64,000 nt of DNA. Source: Hormiphora californensis (lineage: Eukaryota > Ctenophora > Tentaculata > Cydippida > Pleurobrachiidae). The stretch is taken from contig CM035355.1 in NCBI GenBank assembly GCA_020137815.1, positions 2,800,231 to 2,864,230 on the forward strand. Reading direction: 5' to 3'. The translations under genes were made by a program, and so were the position numbers. The notes under the pieces were generated by a model. It worked only from the letters and a program-made list of their open reading frames with translations, had not been told where the DNA came from and did not search any database. Shown in pieces: positions 22,227 to 33,018 of the stretch. Positions within the stretch are counted from its first letter, which is position 1, and each line of letters starts with the position of its first letter.

Positions 22227-25005
22227 CTACAGTATGGTACAGGCTCTCGAGTTCTGATGGGTCCCTGGGGTAGTTGTATCTACCACGGGGTCCTTCTTTT
22301 TCTTTTTCCAGAACTTCAACTTGCTCTTTTCTTTACTCCCCTCTTTTACGGGGGTCTTGGGTTTGCTTTCCTCTACCGCCTAGATATAAGTAGACATTGA
22401 GGAAGAGGGTCGAACAGTACAGGGGAAGTGGGGGCTAGAATAATAAACTTGCTAAGGAACTAGAAACAAGTCTCAACTAAAACCCCTATTTACCTGGGCA
22501 CCAGCTCCAGTAGACGAGGGTCCTTCAGATTCCATTCTAGTTATATCGCTAGAGAGCCGGGATTCAGTACCTACCAGGGTCTCAACTGGTTTCTTGCCAC
22601 CAACCTGATCACCTTCCTCTGTATCGTCTTCAGTATCTCCTGGGACAAGATATCACAAGTCGAGATGGCGTTTAATTTGTTAGCTAAATCTAGAAAGTCA
22701 ATAATTTGGTGGTGTTGGTGCAGGTAGGTTATTGTGTGCCAAACTCTGCTCCGGAGGGTAAACCGAGAAAGTCAATAGTGGTTTGTTCCATACCTTCTTC
22801 ATCTGTCTCGGTGACATAACTAGAACTATCCTCCTCCTCAGGTTTTACAGTTCCATTCTTCCTTGGAGGTTCCACTTCACTCTTCGTTTCCTTCACCTTA
22901 TCACCAGATTTACCCTCTTTAGGCTTAACAGCAATAGGTTTAGGAGATCTAAAAAGATAGAGCTGTTGATTCTATTTAAACAATCATAAAATTCCAAATA
23001 TATCTATCTATCTCTCAATATCTTTCTCAATATCTTTCTCAATATCTATCTCTCAATATCTTTCTCTATCTCTCAGATCTTCCTACGTTGTAGCGGTGGT
23101 AGTAGTTGGAGAAGAGGCGGGTTCCAGATCATCTATAGACATAACATTCTCCATAAATCCTCCTCCTCCTGCCCCAGATTCCTCCTCTTCCTCTTCACTC
23201 TCCTCTGAATCTGATACTGGGTTAACACAGAGTGTAGTTGTAACATGCACAGTGCACACTGATACTGGGTTAACACAGAGTGTAGTTGTAACATGCACAC
23301 TGATACTGGGTTAACACAGAGTGTAGTTGTAACATGCACACTGATACTGGGTTAACACAGAGTGTAGTTGTAACATGCACACTGATACTGGGTTAACACA
23401 GAGTGTAGTTGTAACATGCACACTGATACTGGGTTAACACAGAGTGTAGTTGTAACATGCACACTGATACTGGGTTAAGGTTGTATTCAGACATGCACAC
23501 AAAATGAAGGGGGACTACAAAATTAGTAAGACGAGTAGGCGTACAATTAGTACAAGTAGGAGTATAATGTGTGTTATATGTGTGTTATACCTTCACTGGT
23601 AGCACCTGGTTCATCAGTTTCACTTCCTGATTCCTCCTCCTCTAAAGGCAGCTTCCCCTTCTCCCCCTGCTTTACATCTGGTGTTTTCCCCTTCTTGTCC
23701 TGTTTTAAATCTGGCGTCTTCCCCTTCTTCTCCTCCTCCCTATATGGTGTCTTCTTCTGATCAGTGGGCTTCTCGGGGGTACCAATCTTAACTATCTCCT
23801 TCTCTTTCTTCTAAATTAGGTAGAACAAAGTGTCAGATACAACATCAATGCAGAGAAGTCACATTTGACATTGGTTAGTAGAGATAAAGATCACAAAGAG
23901 ACTTCGTTAATATCACAGACTCAGGAGAGAAGTCATATTAATACAATTGGTAAATAACAGGAAGACTATCAGTGATCACAAAAAGACTCACCGGTTCTAG
24001 GGCACTCTCCAGAGACTTCACTGATTCTTCCATGATACAGGGTGCTGATTCCTCGTTCTCTTTGTTCGAATCGCCCTCTACAAAGAAGATGGAGAGTTAC
24101 CAAAAATACAAAGGAGAGATGTTCTAGCCTAGCAACAAAGGAGTGGGGAGAGATTGCCTAGCTGTTACCAATTGAAACCAGGTAACTACACTGAACTCAG
24201 CGGGCGCGTGGAGAGCTAGAGATAGTAAGAACAGTGTTCTGAACAGCTCAAGTAACCAACCACAACACAGAGAAAGGAGGGCCAATCTCTGCCATTGGTG
24301 GTGCCAACTACTCGTCTAGTTTTGCTTAAAATTTAATCAATAGAGTAGTTTCTATCAGCCAACCATTTATAAAGGCACAGCTTATGGTCGAGACTCGAGT
24401 TAAATCTGTCTGACAGCGCCACAAACCACATAAAGAGGCCGGATGGACGAAGGGTTAGAACATGAAAATTAAAACAGCGGTCCTCGAAGAGTTGTTATGT
24501 TCTAACCCTCCTTCCGGGGCGCGGGAAACAGGGTCGAGCATTGAGCAAGGCAATGTAATGTTATTACATATAGTGGACCTTGTATGGTTATACCTTTATT
24601 AGTCCCGCTGCCCCGGAGGTGCCGTTTAGATCGGGCCCCTGATATCCTAACATCCTCAGAAGGGGGTTTACCAGGTTTAGCAACTACCATCGTATGACAA
24701 CCCCCACACGCCACATCAGATACAGTAGCAACCGAACTAGGGAGGGGGTGATAATAGAGAGTACTAAAATGGAGGGAACTGAACGACCTACACTCAGGGA
24801 CGGGGTAAAATAGTGCTGTGAGTATTTCAATTCTTACCTGAAGGTCTCGACTAAGTGTGGGGAATGTAGATTTGAGAAGGCGTCCTCCCCATGACAGAGT
24901 TTACCATGTCGTCCGTCCCCAAATGTGTAAAGGTGTCCTGTTCTAGAGACGACTGCTGTGTGACCCTCTCCTAGTGATACTGCACTGACGGGAGGACACG
25001 GTACC

Positions 25006-25081
<76 letters not shown>

Positions 25082-27101
25082 GAGAGATATCACACTACCT
25101 TTGTCAGCGTGTAGACACATTTGTTGAGAGAGGAAGGAGAGAATCCTAACTGCCCTCTCTGTCCATCTCCACACATAAAAAGTTGTCCACTTCCTGATAC
25201 CACTGCAGTACAGTTGTTTCCACAACATACCTGGGGTAAAAAAACATTTTATTTTCCTAGATTTATATTAAAAAGTAAAACAAAAAGTCAGACTGGAGAA
25301 CCCGGGCATTGATCCCGGTACCTCTCACATGCTAAGCGAGCGCTCTACCATTTGAGCTAGTCCCCCGACGAGAAAATTGCTATTACGCGCTATTAATATT
25401 GCACAGTTCTTGTTAAGGGCCCTCGCTTAGCTTGCGTTTCATGACCTCTACCAACTATTACCACAGCAGTGACCACCTGCACCAACACCCTGTTAGGCCA
25501 GTGCTCTGACCAAGGTTCTCGCGAAAGAAATGAGAATAGGGTCAGGCAGTGACCACTGACCACCACCCCACCCCCGGTACTCACCTTTTCAGCGCTATCT
25601 ACAAAGAAGACTGGTTGAGGGGTAAAATAGCTGTCTAGAGGGTCCTCCCCCACTCCCAACTTCCCGCACTCACTCTCCCCGAAGGAGAACAGTTTGCCCG
25701 ATTGGGTCACTATGACGGTGTGATAGTAGCCACACGATGCGTCCTTTATTCCCTCCTTAGTGAACTGGAAATGAGATTTCTGAGGCTCTGTTAGTGATGG
25801 GGGATTTGCAACCGGGGATTTGGAAAGGGAGAAAGATTGTTGGAGAGGGTTGGGAAGGGTTGGAATAGAGGGAGATCGAGGGCTGGAAATCACAAGAAAG
25901 GAAATATGGATCAGGGAGGTCTATCATACCTGTAACTGTGTCGGTTTGAGAAGTTTCAAAACACTATCCCCCATTCCTAGTTGACCTTCAGACCCTGACC
26001 CCCACATGTATACTTCTCCCTTCGTATCTGCAGGGAATCAGTGTCAAATTCCTGTCAAGCACTGAGATTTTATGTGGGTTTGTTAGGAGAAGACACTGGA
26101 CAGTCTTGCGGGGACGGATTGTTAAACAAAGCGCTGAGTAGTACACACTGAAATGTTCTACAGACAGTTGTCGCCTTCTTCGAACCAGGTCGCGACATTA
26201 CAGTCACGTAGAATGACAGTAATCATGGGGTATGACAATAATCATGTGGTTATTACCTAGTAGCAGGGAGTGTTCCACCCCACATGAGAGACGTTTCACT
26301 GTGATCCCTGTCAGGAGACTGTAGGGAGATAGGACCTCATCGTCCTCTGTTCCGTTAGCCTGGGGAGGAGGGAGTATTGGACACTCAGAGTCAGAACTTA
26401 GAGGATAGTTATTAGTTATACTCAGAGGAGAGAACACTCAACACAGCTCAGAGAGTCACAGCTCAGGGAGACAAACAGACATAGGAGTATTCAGATTAAT
26501 TATAAGATCGATTCATCATATTATCATACCTGGTTCTCCCCATTCGCTCCACAAGAGAACACCTCATTCTCAGTTGCAATGAGGGTATGTGATCTCCCAC
26601 ATGCCACATTAACCACCTTCTTCCCTTTCAGGCTCTTCACAAAGCTAGGTTTAGTTGTCTGTTTAGTGTGTCCCAGGGCTAACTGTCCCCACTGGTTACT
26701 ACCAAATGTATACACTCGACCTAAACAGGGGGGGGGGTAAAAGGGGAAACACACACACACGGGTAATTAATTATGAATTATTTGTGGCAGTGATAGAGAG
26801 GATCGAGCAAGACAAGGGTCTGGAAGGTTATTTCTAATTCTAGTGTAATACCACACAAACTAACAGAGATGGTAAGGGGAAAATGCCGCACAGAGGAAGC
26901 AAAAAAAGGTTGCTGTACAACACAAAAAGTGGCAGTTAAAAAAAGGAAATTACCTGTAGAGGTTACAACAGCAGTATGTTCATCTCCACACGCTACAGTA
27001 GTTACAGGGTCATTCTTCACCCAGAACTTGTTTGCATTGTTATCTCCAAACCTGCTCCGCCCAAATGTGAACACCGCTCCGAAATCCGGGACCTCTTCCA
27101 T
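22227..27101 (-). CDS. RPGR: RPGR, X-linked retinitis pigmentosa GTPase regulator homologue, 14 exons
   Basis: Complete gene on the minus strand, ATG at 27101 and TAG at 22227. Exons: 27101-26954, 26720-26530, 26359-26257, 26027-25930, 25764-25585, 25230-25099, 25004-24838, 24736-24594, 24077-23992, 23810-23591, 23216-23087, 22948-22794, 22639-22494, 22379-22227. They sum to 2052 bases (683 residues) with every junction in phase. The N-terminus ([20 protein letters not shown]) matches the start of vertebrate RPGR. Seven-bladed RCC1 repeats follow, to about residue 385 ([32 protein letters not shown]). The C-terminal half is acidic and lysine-rich and ends in a polybasic stretch ([10 protein letters not shown]) then CTIL, a geranylgeranylation-type CaaX box, which I recall as also ending the human constitutive isoform. 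RPGR acts at the ciliary transition zone with RPGRIP1 and PDE6D/INPP5E trafficking. There is no long Glu/Gly-rich ORF15-like exon, only a short acidic-glycine patch ([13 protein letters not shown]). A tRNA gene lies in intron 5. Confidence 0.95.
23217..23481. repeat. 41-bp minisatellite at the RPGR intron 10 acceptor
   Basis: About six copies of a 41-base unit running CTGATACTGGGTTAACACAG, AGTGTAGTTGTAACATGCAC, A. On the gene's (minus) strand each unit contains GTTAACCCAG|TATCAG, the same sequence used as the acceptor of exon 11 at 23216. Confidence 0.88.
25011..25087. repeat. (GA)n microsatellite
   Basis: Plus-strand GA repeat in RPGR intron 6. On the transcribed strand it is a CU-rich polypyrimidine tract directly before the exon 7 acceptor (CTCTCCAG at about 25005), so it forms that acceptor's pyrimidine tract. 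Confidence 0.95.
25294..25366 (-). tRNA. tRNA-Ala (AGC)
   Basis: A 73-base cloverleaf on the minus strand. The acceptor GGGGGAC pairs with GTTCTCC, with A73 as discriminator. The D arm has TAGCTCAAATGGTAGAGC (box A). The anticodon stem CTCGC/GTGAG closes the loop TTAGCAT, anticodon AGC. The T stem CCGGG/CCCGG closes the loop ATCAATG (box B GGGATCAATGCC, one base from the usual ATCGATG of animal tRNA-Ala). A T-run terminator (CTTTTTG) follows within about 10 bases. It lies in RPGR intron 5, on the same strand. Confidence 0.93.
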
Positions 27102-27452
27102 CACCTCATATCACCTAAAATATAATATGCAATGAAGGGAGGTGATCTGTGCGGTGAGACAGGGTTGAGACTTGTGTAAGGCAATGGGGACTGGGATCAT
27201 ACCACCTAACTATCAATAGAGAGGGGATTGGGGTGTGGAGAGACAGCGTTGAGGCAAGGAGGGGACTGGGACGAGGGACAACAAGGGCGGGTTGGTCAGC
27301 GTGGTTTATCCGCGCGCGCTCCTCTAAATGTTGATAACTCCTACTTTCATTACAGCGCACTGAGAATGCAGAGAGGGAAGAAAACGGAAAAACAAGCTTG
27401 CCAAGAGTGCACACAACAGCATGTCAAATAGCAGCTTCTAGCAGGTGAGAGG

Positions 27453-27507
<55 letters not shown>

Positions 27508-27565
27508 AGAGAGAGAGAGAGAGAAAGAGATAGAGAGACAGAGAGAGAGAGGGAGAGATAGAGAT

Positions 27566-27662
<97 letters not shown>

Positions 27663-27854
27663 TGCTAGTGGATATATTGAATTCTGGATTCTAGTAAATT
27701 ACATATAATACAAATGATCAATTTTACTCTACGTAGGTACACACAAATAAATAGTAAGCAACAAACAGTAGCCCCTATCATTTAAAACACACTCCACCAC
27801 CGCCACAATTGACCTAAGTGCTCTCTCCCTCTCCTTTATCTCTCCCTCTCTCTC

Positions 27855-27940
<86 letters not shown>

Positions 27941-28746
27941 CCTACAAAGAGAGCACTATATTTTGTTATAGAGGTTGCTATGGTAACCATGTAATTGGAT
28001 CTCCTATATAAGGCAAGAGAGGGAGGCTGCTCCTAGCGACCACTAAGTACAGCTATATGTAGCAAATTCTGTCACATTAATTATGATTTCAATTCTGTGT
28101 GATTAAATGAAGTAATTGGTGATATAATTGGTGATGTCACTAGGATGGACACAATAAAGTAGATAAGATAAGCCGAAAGCGAAAGACGGTATAGCTAGGC
28201 AATCAAAATGTAGGTATGTAATAACAAGTAACAAGTAATCAAAACTAAAAAACGCAGCGTAATGTGTAGTGGCCGTATCTCTAAGAATCCAGGTGGCACA
28301 GGAACCAAAATGGTGACAAAATCCCCCATTTAGACTTCCCAAGCGTGCCGCGTGGAACATTCGAGAGAGAATGGACGAGAGATTTACTGTCACAATGAGA
28401 CCCGATATGGTCAAATCACACTTGAACAAGACTGCCAACTAGCTACGCCGAAGGAAGAGAGAGATCACAGCTATAAAAAAAAGCTAATTTCGGAAAGCAA
28501 GATGTGAGATGGTAAGGAAGGGAAATGCAATATCAAAAACTTGACACATACCACACGCGATGGCCTTGGGAAACCATGATCTACGCTAGAGAGGGAGATA
28601 GTGGGGGTTAGGAGAGAAGAATCTTAAAAATACAATTGTCTAACATAATAAATAAATGTAATGTGAGATAAAAAGATAATCCATTAGTTCCCCGTTTGGT
28701 GTAACGAAATGTAAGAAATTTATAAAAACATTGCGTCTAAAAACAT
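27102..28746. other. Spacer between RPGR and the Polycomb-like gene, with microsatellites
   Basis: 27447-27658 is (GA)n-rich and 27849-27935 is (CT)n, so the two purine tracts point in opposite directions. Between 27950 and 28020 lie an X-box-like motif, an inverted CCAAT and a TATATAAGG. A minus-strand hydrophobic frame at 28103-28438 has no family resemblance and is not called. Confidence 0.6.
27974..28014. promoter_or_regulatory. RFX X-box-like palindrome with nearby CCAAT and TATA motifs
   Basis: GTTGCTATGGTAAC (27974-27987) fits the RFX X-box pattern of two half-sites around AT. ATTGG (inverted CCAAT) follows at about 27995 and TATATAAGG at about 28005. RFX factors control ciliary genes and the next gene downstream on the minus strand is RPGR, whose ATG is about 870 bases away. 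The TATA order favours plus-strand initiation, so its target is uncertain. Confidence 0.45.
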
Positions 28747-30581
28747 TTAAAACCCCGGAACTTGGAATCCCTCCCAGGCCACAAGGTTCTCTATCTTCCC
28801 CTCCTCGTTAACTCGTGTAGCTATAATCCTGTACCGTTCCCCACTCTGCATCCTCTTGGCTACCATATCATCTGACCTGTTCACCCTGAGTTGCCGACCT
28901 GTATCCACCACCGGCTGAGGGGGCACCACCTTCTTCTGCTTCTTCTCCACCTCGGGAGCTCTCTTCTTCTTGGGATCAGATCCAGCAGTGTCAGCAGGTC
29001 TCTTCTTCTTCGCATCAACAGCACCATTAGGTACTGTGTCAGCGGGTCTCTTCTGTAGATCTGTTAGTTTGAAGGGGGTAACTGTTATGTCAGTAGGCAC
29101 CCCATCTACCTGTAAACCCATGGTATGATTCCGTAGTGAGACTGTGAACCCCCCAGGCAGGTGGGAGGGCATGAGAGGTTGTGGCGAGGCAGAGGAAGGC
29201 ATCATGTTCCTGATCTCCATTTTGGGAGGGTTCGGGTCCGTTAGTTCACACAACTCCTTCTTCATTTTAAATAGTACCTTGTTGGACTGCACAGTGACAT
29301 GAATCTCAGCTAGGGCAGCGTTAGGGTTCAGCTTCTGGAGAACGGGCAGTACATCTTTCTTTAGACAGAGGGGTGTCCGCTGTCCGGACACCACAGCCAG
29401 ATGATACATTGCCAGGTGGAGGGCTGTCACCATGGACATCCGGCACCGAGAGAAGGCCTCCTGACCACCGTTACATATGGAACACTTGAACCAACACTGC
29501 TCCCCACACAGGAGGGGTCGATCCAGCGATGTTACACAAGCCTGGTGGAACCATTGTCTGCAGCCTACACAGTTCAACATCTGACGATTCCAGTGGCCAT
29601 ACCCTCCACAATAACAATATGTGTGTTCGGTGTTGGACCTGTGCTCCTTATCCCAAGTGAGAGAGTTCAGATCATATGGAAGGCTAACCCTGGGAAGGGT
29701 TGAATGGGAAATAGGACCTGATATCTTCTTATTGATCCCAGCCGGTAAAACCTTCCCCTCAGCTTTGAGGTGTCTCAGATAGTTGTATAGAAGAGTAGTG
29801 TCAGAACGGAGTTTCCACTTATTTTGATCGTGATACACCCAGCCTCGGGACGCACTTAGTACCAAGTTTAGCCTCGATTTCCACCTGTCCCCTCTAATCC
29901 CCCCGTAATCAGGGAAGGCCCCCTGTATCCAAGAGATGATACTGGAAATAGTTGAAGGGCCCAGTTCGATCAGTGACATAGCTGCCAGTGTTGCCTGAGT
30001 GAACTGGGGCCGGGAGATATTGGATGCACCTGGTCGAGCCTTATCACACTGACTACAGTACCAGTTCCCTTCAGACTCGAGGATATCATCCGATATGACC
30101 GGGTCATGGCACTTCTGATGAAAACCTAGGTTACAGAAATCACACAGAACTATCTCATTCGGAGGCAGGGAGACACCTTTAGAGCATGTTGCACAGAGAA
30201 CATCATACTCGAACCTGTTAGTGTATATCCTTTATGTGGACCACAGCCTGCTTGGTATCATCCAGCTCTACTAGGACCATATCTTCCCTGACAGAGATAA
30301 TATACCCTTTATATAACAACCCATCACTCCAACGAACCAGGATGGTCTTGTTCATGTCCGACTGCAGTGTCCTTGGAACAGTATACACAGTGCTCCTTTA
30401 TAATCTTATCGGTCCGATCCCGGGTTCTGTCCTTAAACTCCAACCTCCGACGAATCTCACCATGTGTCTCTGTTGGCGTCAAACATTTCCCTTCTTTACG
30501 GTGTAGAGATAAAACAGAAGAAACAATTAAGTCTGTGTCATTGCCAATTTCGTTCCGTCCTTTTGGCTTTATGGGAAACAT
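28747..30581 (-). CDS. MTF2: Polycomb-like protein (PHF1/MTF2/PHF19 family) with an inserted winged-helix; apparent 5' frame breaks
   Basis: The main minus-strand frame runs from about 30212 to a stop at 28747. Order of domains: PHD1 (DVLCATC..EIVLCDFCNLGFHQKCH..WYCSQC); a forkhead-like segment (IISWIQGAFPDY..WKSRLNLVLSASRGWVY); PHD2 (YCYCGGYGHWNRQMLNCVGC..WFHQAC..CSIC); the extended winged-helix region (ALHLAMYHLAVV); a basic linker (KKKRAPEVEKKQKK); and a C-terminal MTF2-like module (SGERYRIIATRVNEEGKIEN). Upstream, 30355-30214 encodes a Tudor domain (ILVRWSDGLLYKGYIISV..VHIKDIH), one frame off because the CA repeat at about 30213 appears two bases short. A frame of 85 codons starts at 30581 (MFPIKPKGRN) and may be the N-terminus, but again in another frame. 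Polycomb-like proteins are PRC2 accessory subunits that bind H3K36me3 via Tudor and CpG DNA via the winged helix. Confidence 0.85.
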
Positions 30582-30599
30582 TCTGTTGAAAATTTATAG

Positions 30600-32631
30600 A
30601 TTAGAAAATATTTGTAATACTAGAACTGTTTGTGGATTTAAGTCCATTCGTAAGGATCTTGTAAATCTACTCTCAAGGGGTAAAGTTACTCTTGACCAGA
30701 CAACAGTGTAGTTATTTTTGACGTTTTTGGCCATATCTCTGCAAATTTTTGAACAAATCTTTTGGTTTTGGGATCGCTGGAAAGAAGGCTTTTTCAATAC
30801 AGTTTACCTATGCTGCAGCCAGTATGGCGCACGCCGATCCTAGGATCCAGCTTTTTAAATTCGTTCCGAGAAAAAAACCAAAAAAGATTTTGAAAAAATG
30901 ATGAATTTTATTATTTTTGATTTTCAATGAACTGAGCCGCGCGATTTTGAAGCTAGTTTGCGCTGGCGCGCCACGAGCCGCGCAGTTTTGAAACTCAATA
31001 GTAGGGTTTCTTAATTTCGCGCGCAGTAGTGAAATTCGTAAATGGATTTGCGCGTGCAAGTGCGCGGCTCATTCTGAGCGAGAAGTTCGTCCACAGCCGA
31101 GCCGAACCAAAAATGTTTCATTTCCACTCTGGTGGATTTTGGTACGTCTGATCCGGACGCTCCTGGCAATTTCCTTCTGATTTCTATTAATTTCTTTACT
31201 TTCTGTTTTAGTTGTGCCATATTTGATTGCAATCTTATTAATTTATCGCTTCCCACAATTTGGCTGCTTTTAAATGTTTCTTGTTGAAAGCTGAAGGACC
31301 CTCGTCAGACCACTGCCTCGATCGTGGGTTTCTCGGCTCTCCTTTACCATTATGCAGTCGCTGCCTTAGCTTCTTCCTCCTACTGGGCACCTTGGAGCCC
31401 CCTTCTGTACTTCCTCTAGAGTTTGGCCTCTCCTGGGCACCTTTTTGCACCCTCCCTCTTTTGTACCTGTTTGTATATCCTCCTTCCTGTGTCCTGAGTC
31501 TTTGGTGAATCCTTTTGCCATCTGTGGTATCCTGCTTCTACATTCTCCCTCGCTCCTGGGTAGTGGCCAGTGGGTATATCTTTCTGCTCTCTCCCTTGGC
31601 CCGGTTTACCTCTTCCTGCACTCTCTCCTTTCCGAGTACCACCTTCCCTCCGTACCCTGGGTACCTCCTCCTGCACCCCAGCCCTGGGTCTTTCCTTCTG
31701 TATTCTCTCTTGGCCCAACTTTCATGCACACCCTTCCTCCTTATGGTACCTGCTTCTTCATCCCCCTCCTGGGTATCTCCTTCAGCCTTCTGTACCCTTA
31801 CTCCTTCATACCTGCTTCTACATCCTCCCCCTTTTGGGTAACTCCTTTTGCATCCCCCTTTTTGGTACCTGATTCTACATCGTCTCTCCTAGGTACCTAC
31901 TTTTGAACCCTTTCTCCTTGTTACTATACCTATCCCCTCTATTTATTATCCTTTAATCCCTAAATTTCTTATTTATAACTGGTAGTATTTGATAGTTTAA
32001 TGCTGCAAACGGAAAACTCAAAAGTAGTGATGTGTACGGATGTCGGATGTGTAATGTCTACAAAGAGGAAAAGTGTTCTTCTTTTCTCTCGGGGAATCAT
32101 TACAAACGAGGTACTGTTACCACTAAATTTACCAGCTAATGTTGCAAGAAACCCCAATTAATCGAATCACGATCGATAAACAGTCTAATATGTACATGTT
32201 CACCATTTTTTTAGCTAGGTACATCACCATGTCTATAAACAATCTTTGCCCCGTCCAGGTACCAACTGATATGATAAACATGGGAATCTAGTTTTCACCT
32301 CAGTAACGACTACAATTAGACGATGGCCAACTAGTATGTGGCTGGGATATTTTCCGAAAAGAGAACTGGACTGGACGCGTGAACTACACTCTCATCTCCA
32401 TAACCAAGAAGGTTAGTTGTCAAATCGCCCCTTCCCAAATCCCTCCCAAGTTCCATTCTCTTCCCAGTTATTTATTCTATTCTCTTCCCAGTTATTTATT
32501 ACATTTCTATTTATCTTTATTACATGCTATTCATGTAGGTATGATGATTATGATAGAGCAATCTGTCTCCCTCTGTCGTTCGCTATCAGATGTCTTCTCT
32601 CTATCTCTTGCTCTATCTCTAGCTCTATTTC
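30600..32631. other. Repeat-rich spacer; degenerate basic/coiled-coil frame
   Basis: A minus-strand frame at about 31450-31011, with a frame break near 31240, encodes a Lys/Arg-rich, helix-prone stretch (KKHLKAAKLWEAIN, then LIRLQSNMAQLKQKVKKLIE); it may be a decayed retroelement ORF1 or an unrecognised gene. 31390-31900 is a degenerate pyrimidine-rich minisatellite (CTTCTGTACC/GGTACCT-type units). No gene is called. Confidence 0.4.
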
Positions 32632-32695
32632 GGAGAGCGAACTGTATTGACACATTAGTTATCTCAAAATGGCTCCATGTTTCTGGCCCACCCTG
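32632..32695. mobile_element. Right-half remnant of the 280-bp MITE
   Basis: GGAGAGCGAACTGTATTGAC through CACCCTG matches 18056-18119, followed by TA. The left half is absent. Confidence 0.85.
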
Positions 32696-32823
32696 TATCT
32701 CCATCTTGTTATGTTCTAACCCCCCTAGGAAGGAGGTTTGAGCAAGGCCATCTCCATCGCTATCTCTCAATCTCTATCTCTCCATCCCTTTGATATATTT
32801 CTCCATACTGGGTATGGTGTATG

Positions 32824-32860
32824 GTGTAGGTCATGGGTATGGCATACCCATGACCTACAC
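32824..32860. other. Near-perfect 37-bp palindrome
   Basis: GTGTAGGTCATGGGTATG and its complement flank a GC centre. No element ends or gene are associated. Confidence 0.8.
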
Positions 32861-33018
32861 TATAGTCTGTCTTAGAGTGTTTCTCTAGCTCTATATCTAT
32901 CCCAAGTTTGACATATATTAGAGGGAAATGATGTGCATGCATTTATTGTGTGAACCTCAACAGTACAGTCATGTACAATAATTTTCTGTATCTCCCTCGC
33001 CGTTATATTATTATTATA

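Noticed and set aside
28103-28438. Hydrophobic 111-codon minus-strand frame resembling a membrane protein
   Set aside because: No splice-supported context, no family motif, hydrophobicity patchy; lies in spacer with no conserved features.
31416-31906. Frames of 100-153 codons on both strands
   Set aside because: Low-complexity translations of a degenerate pyrimidine-rich minisatellite.
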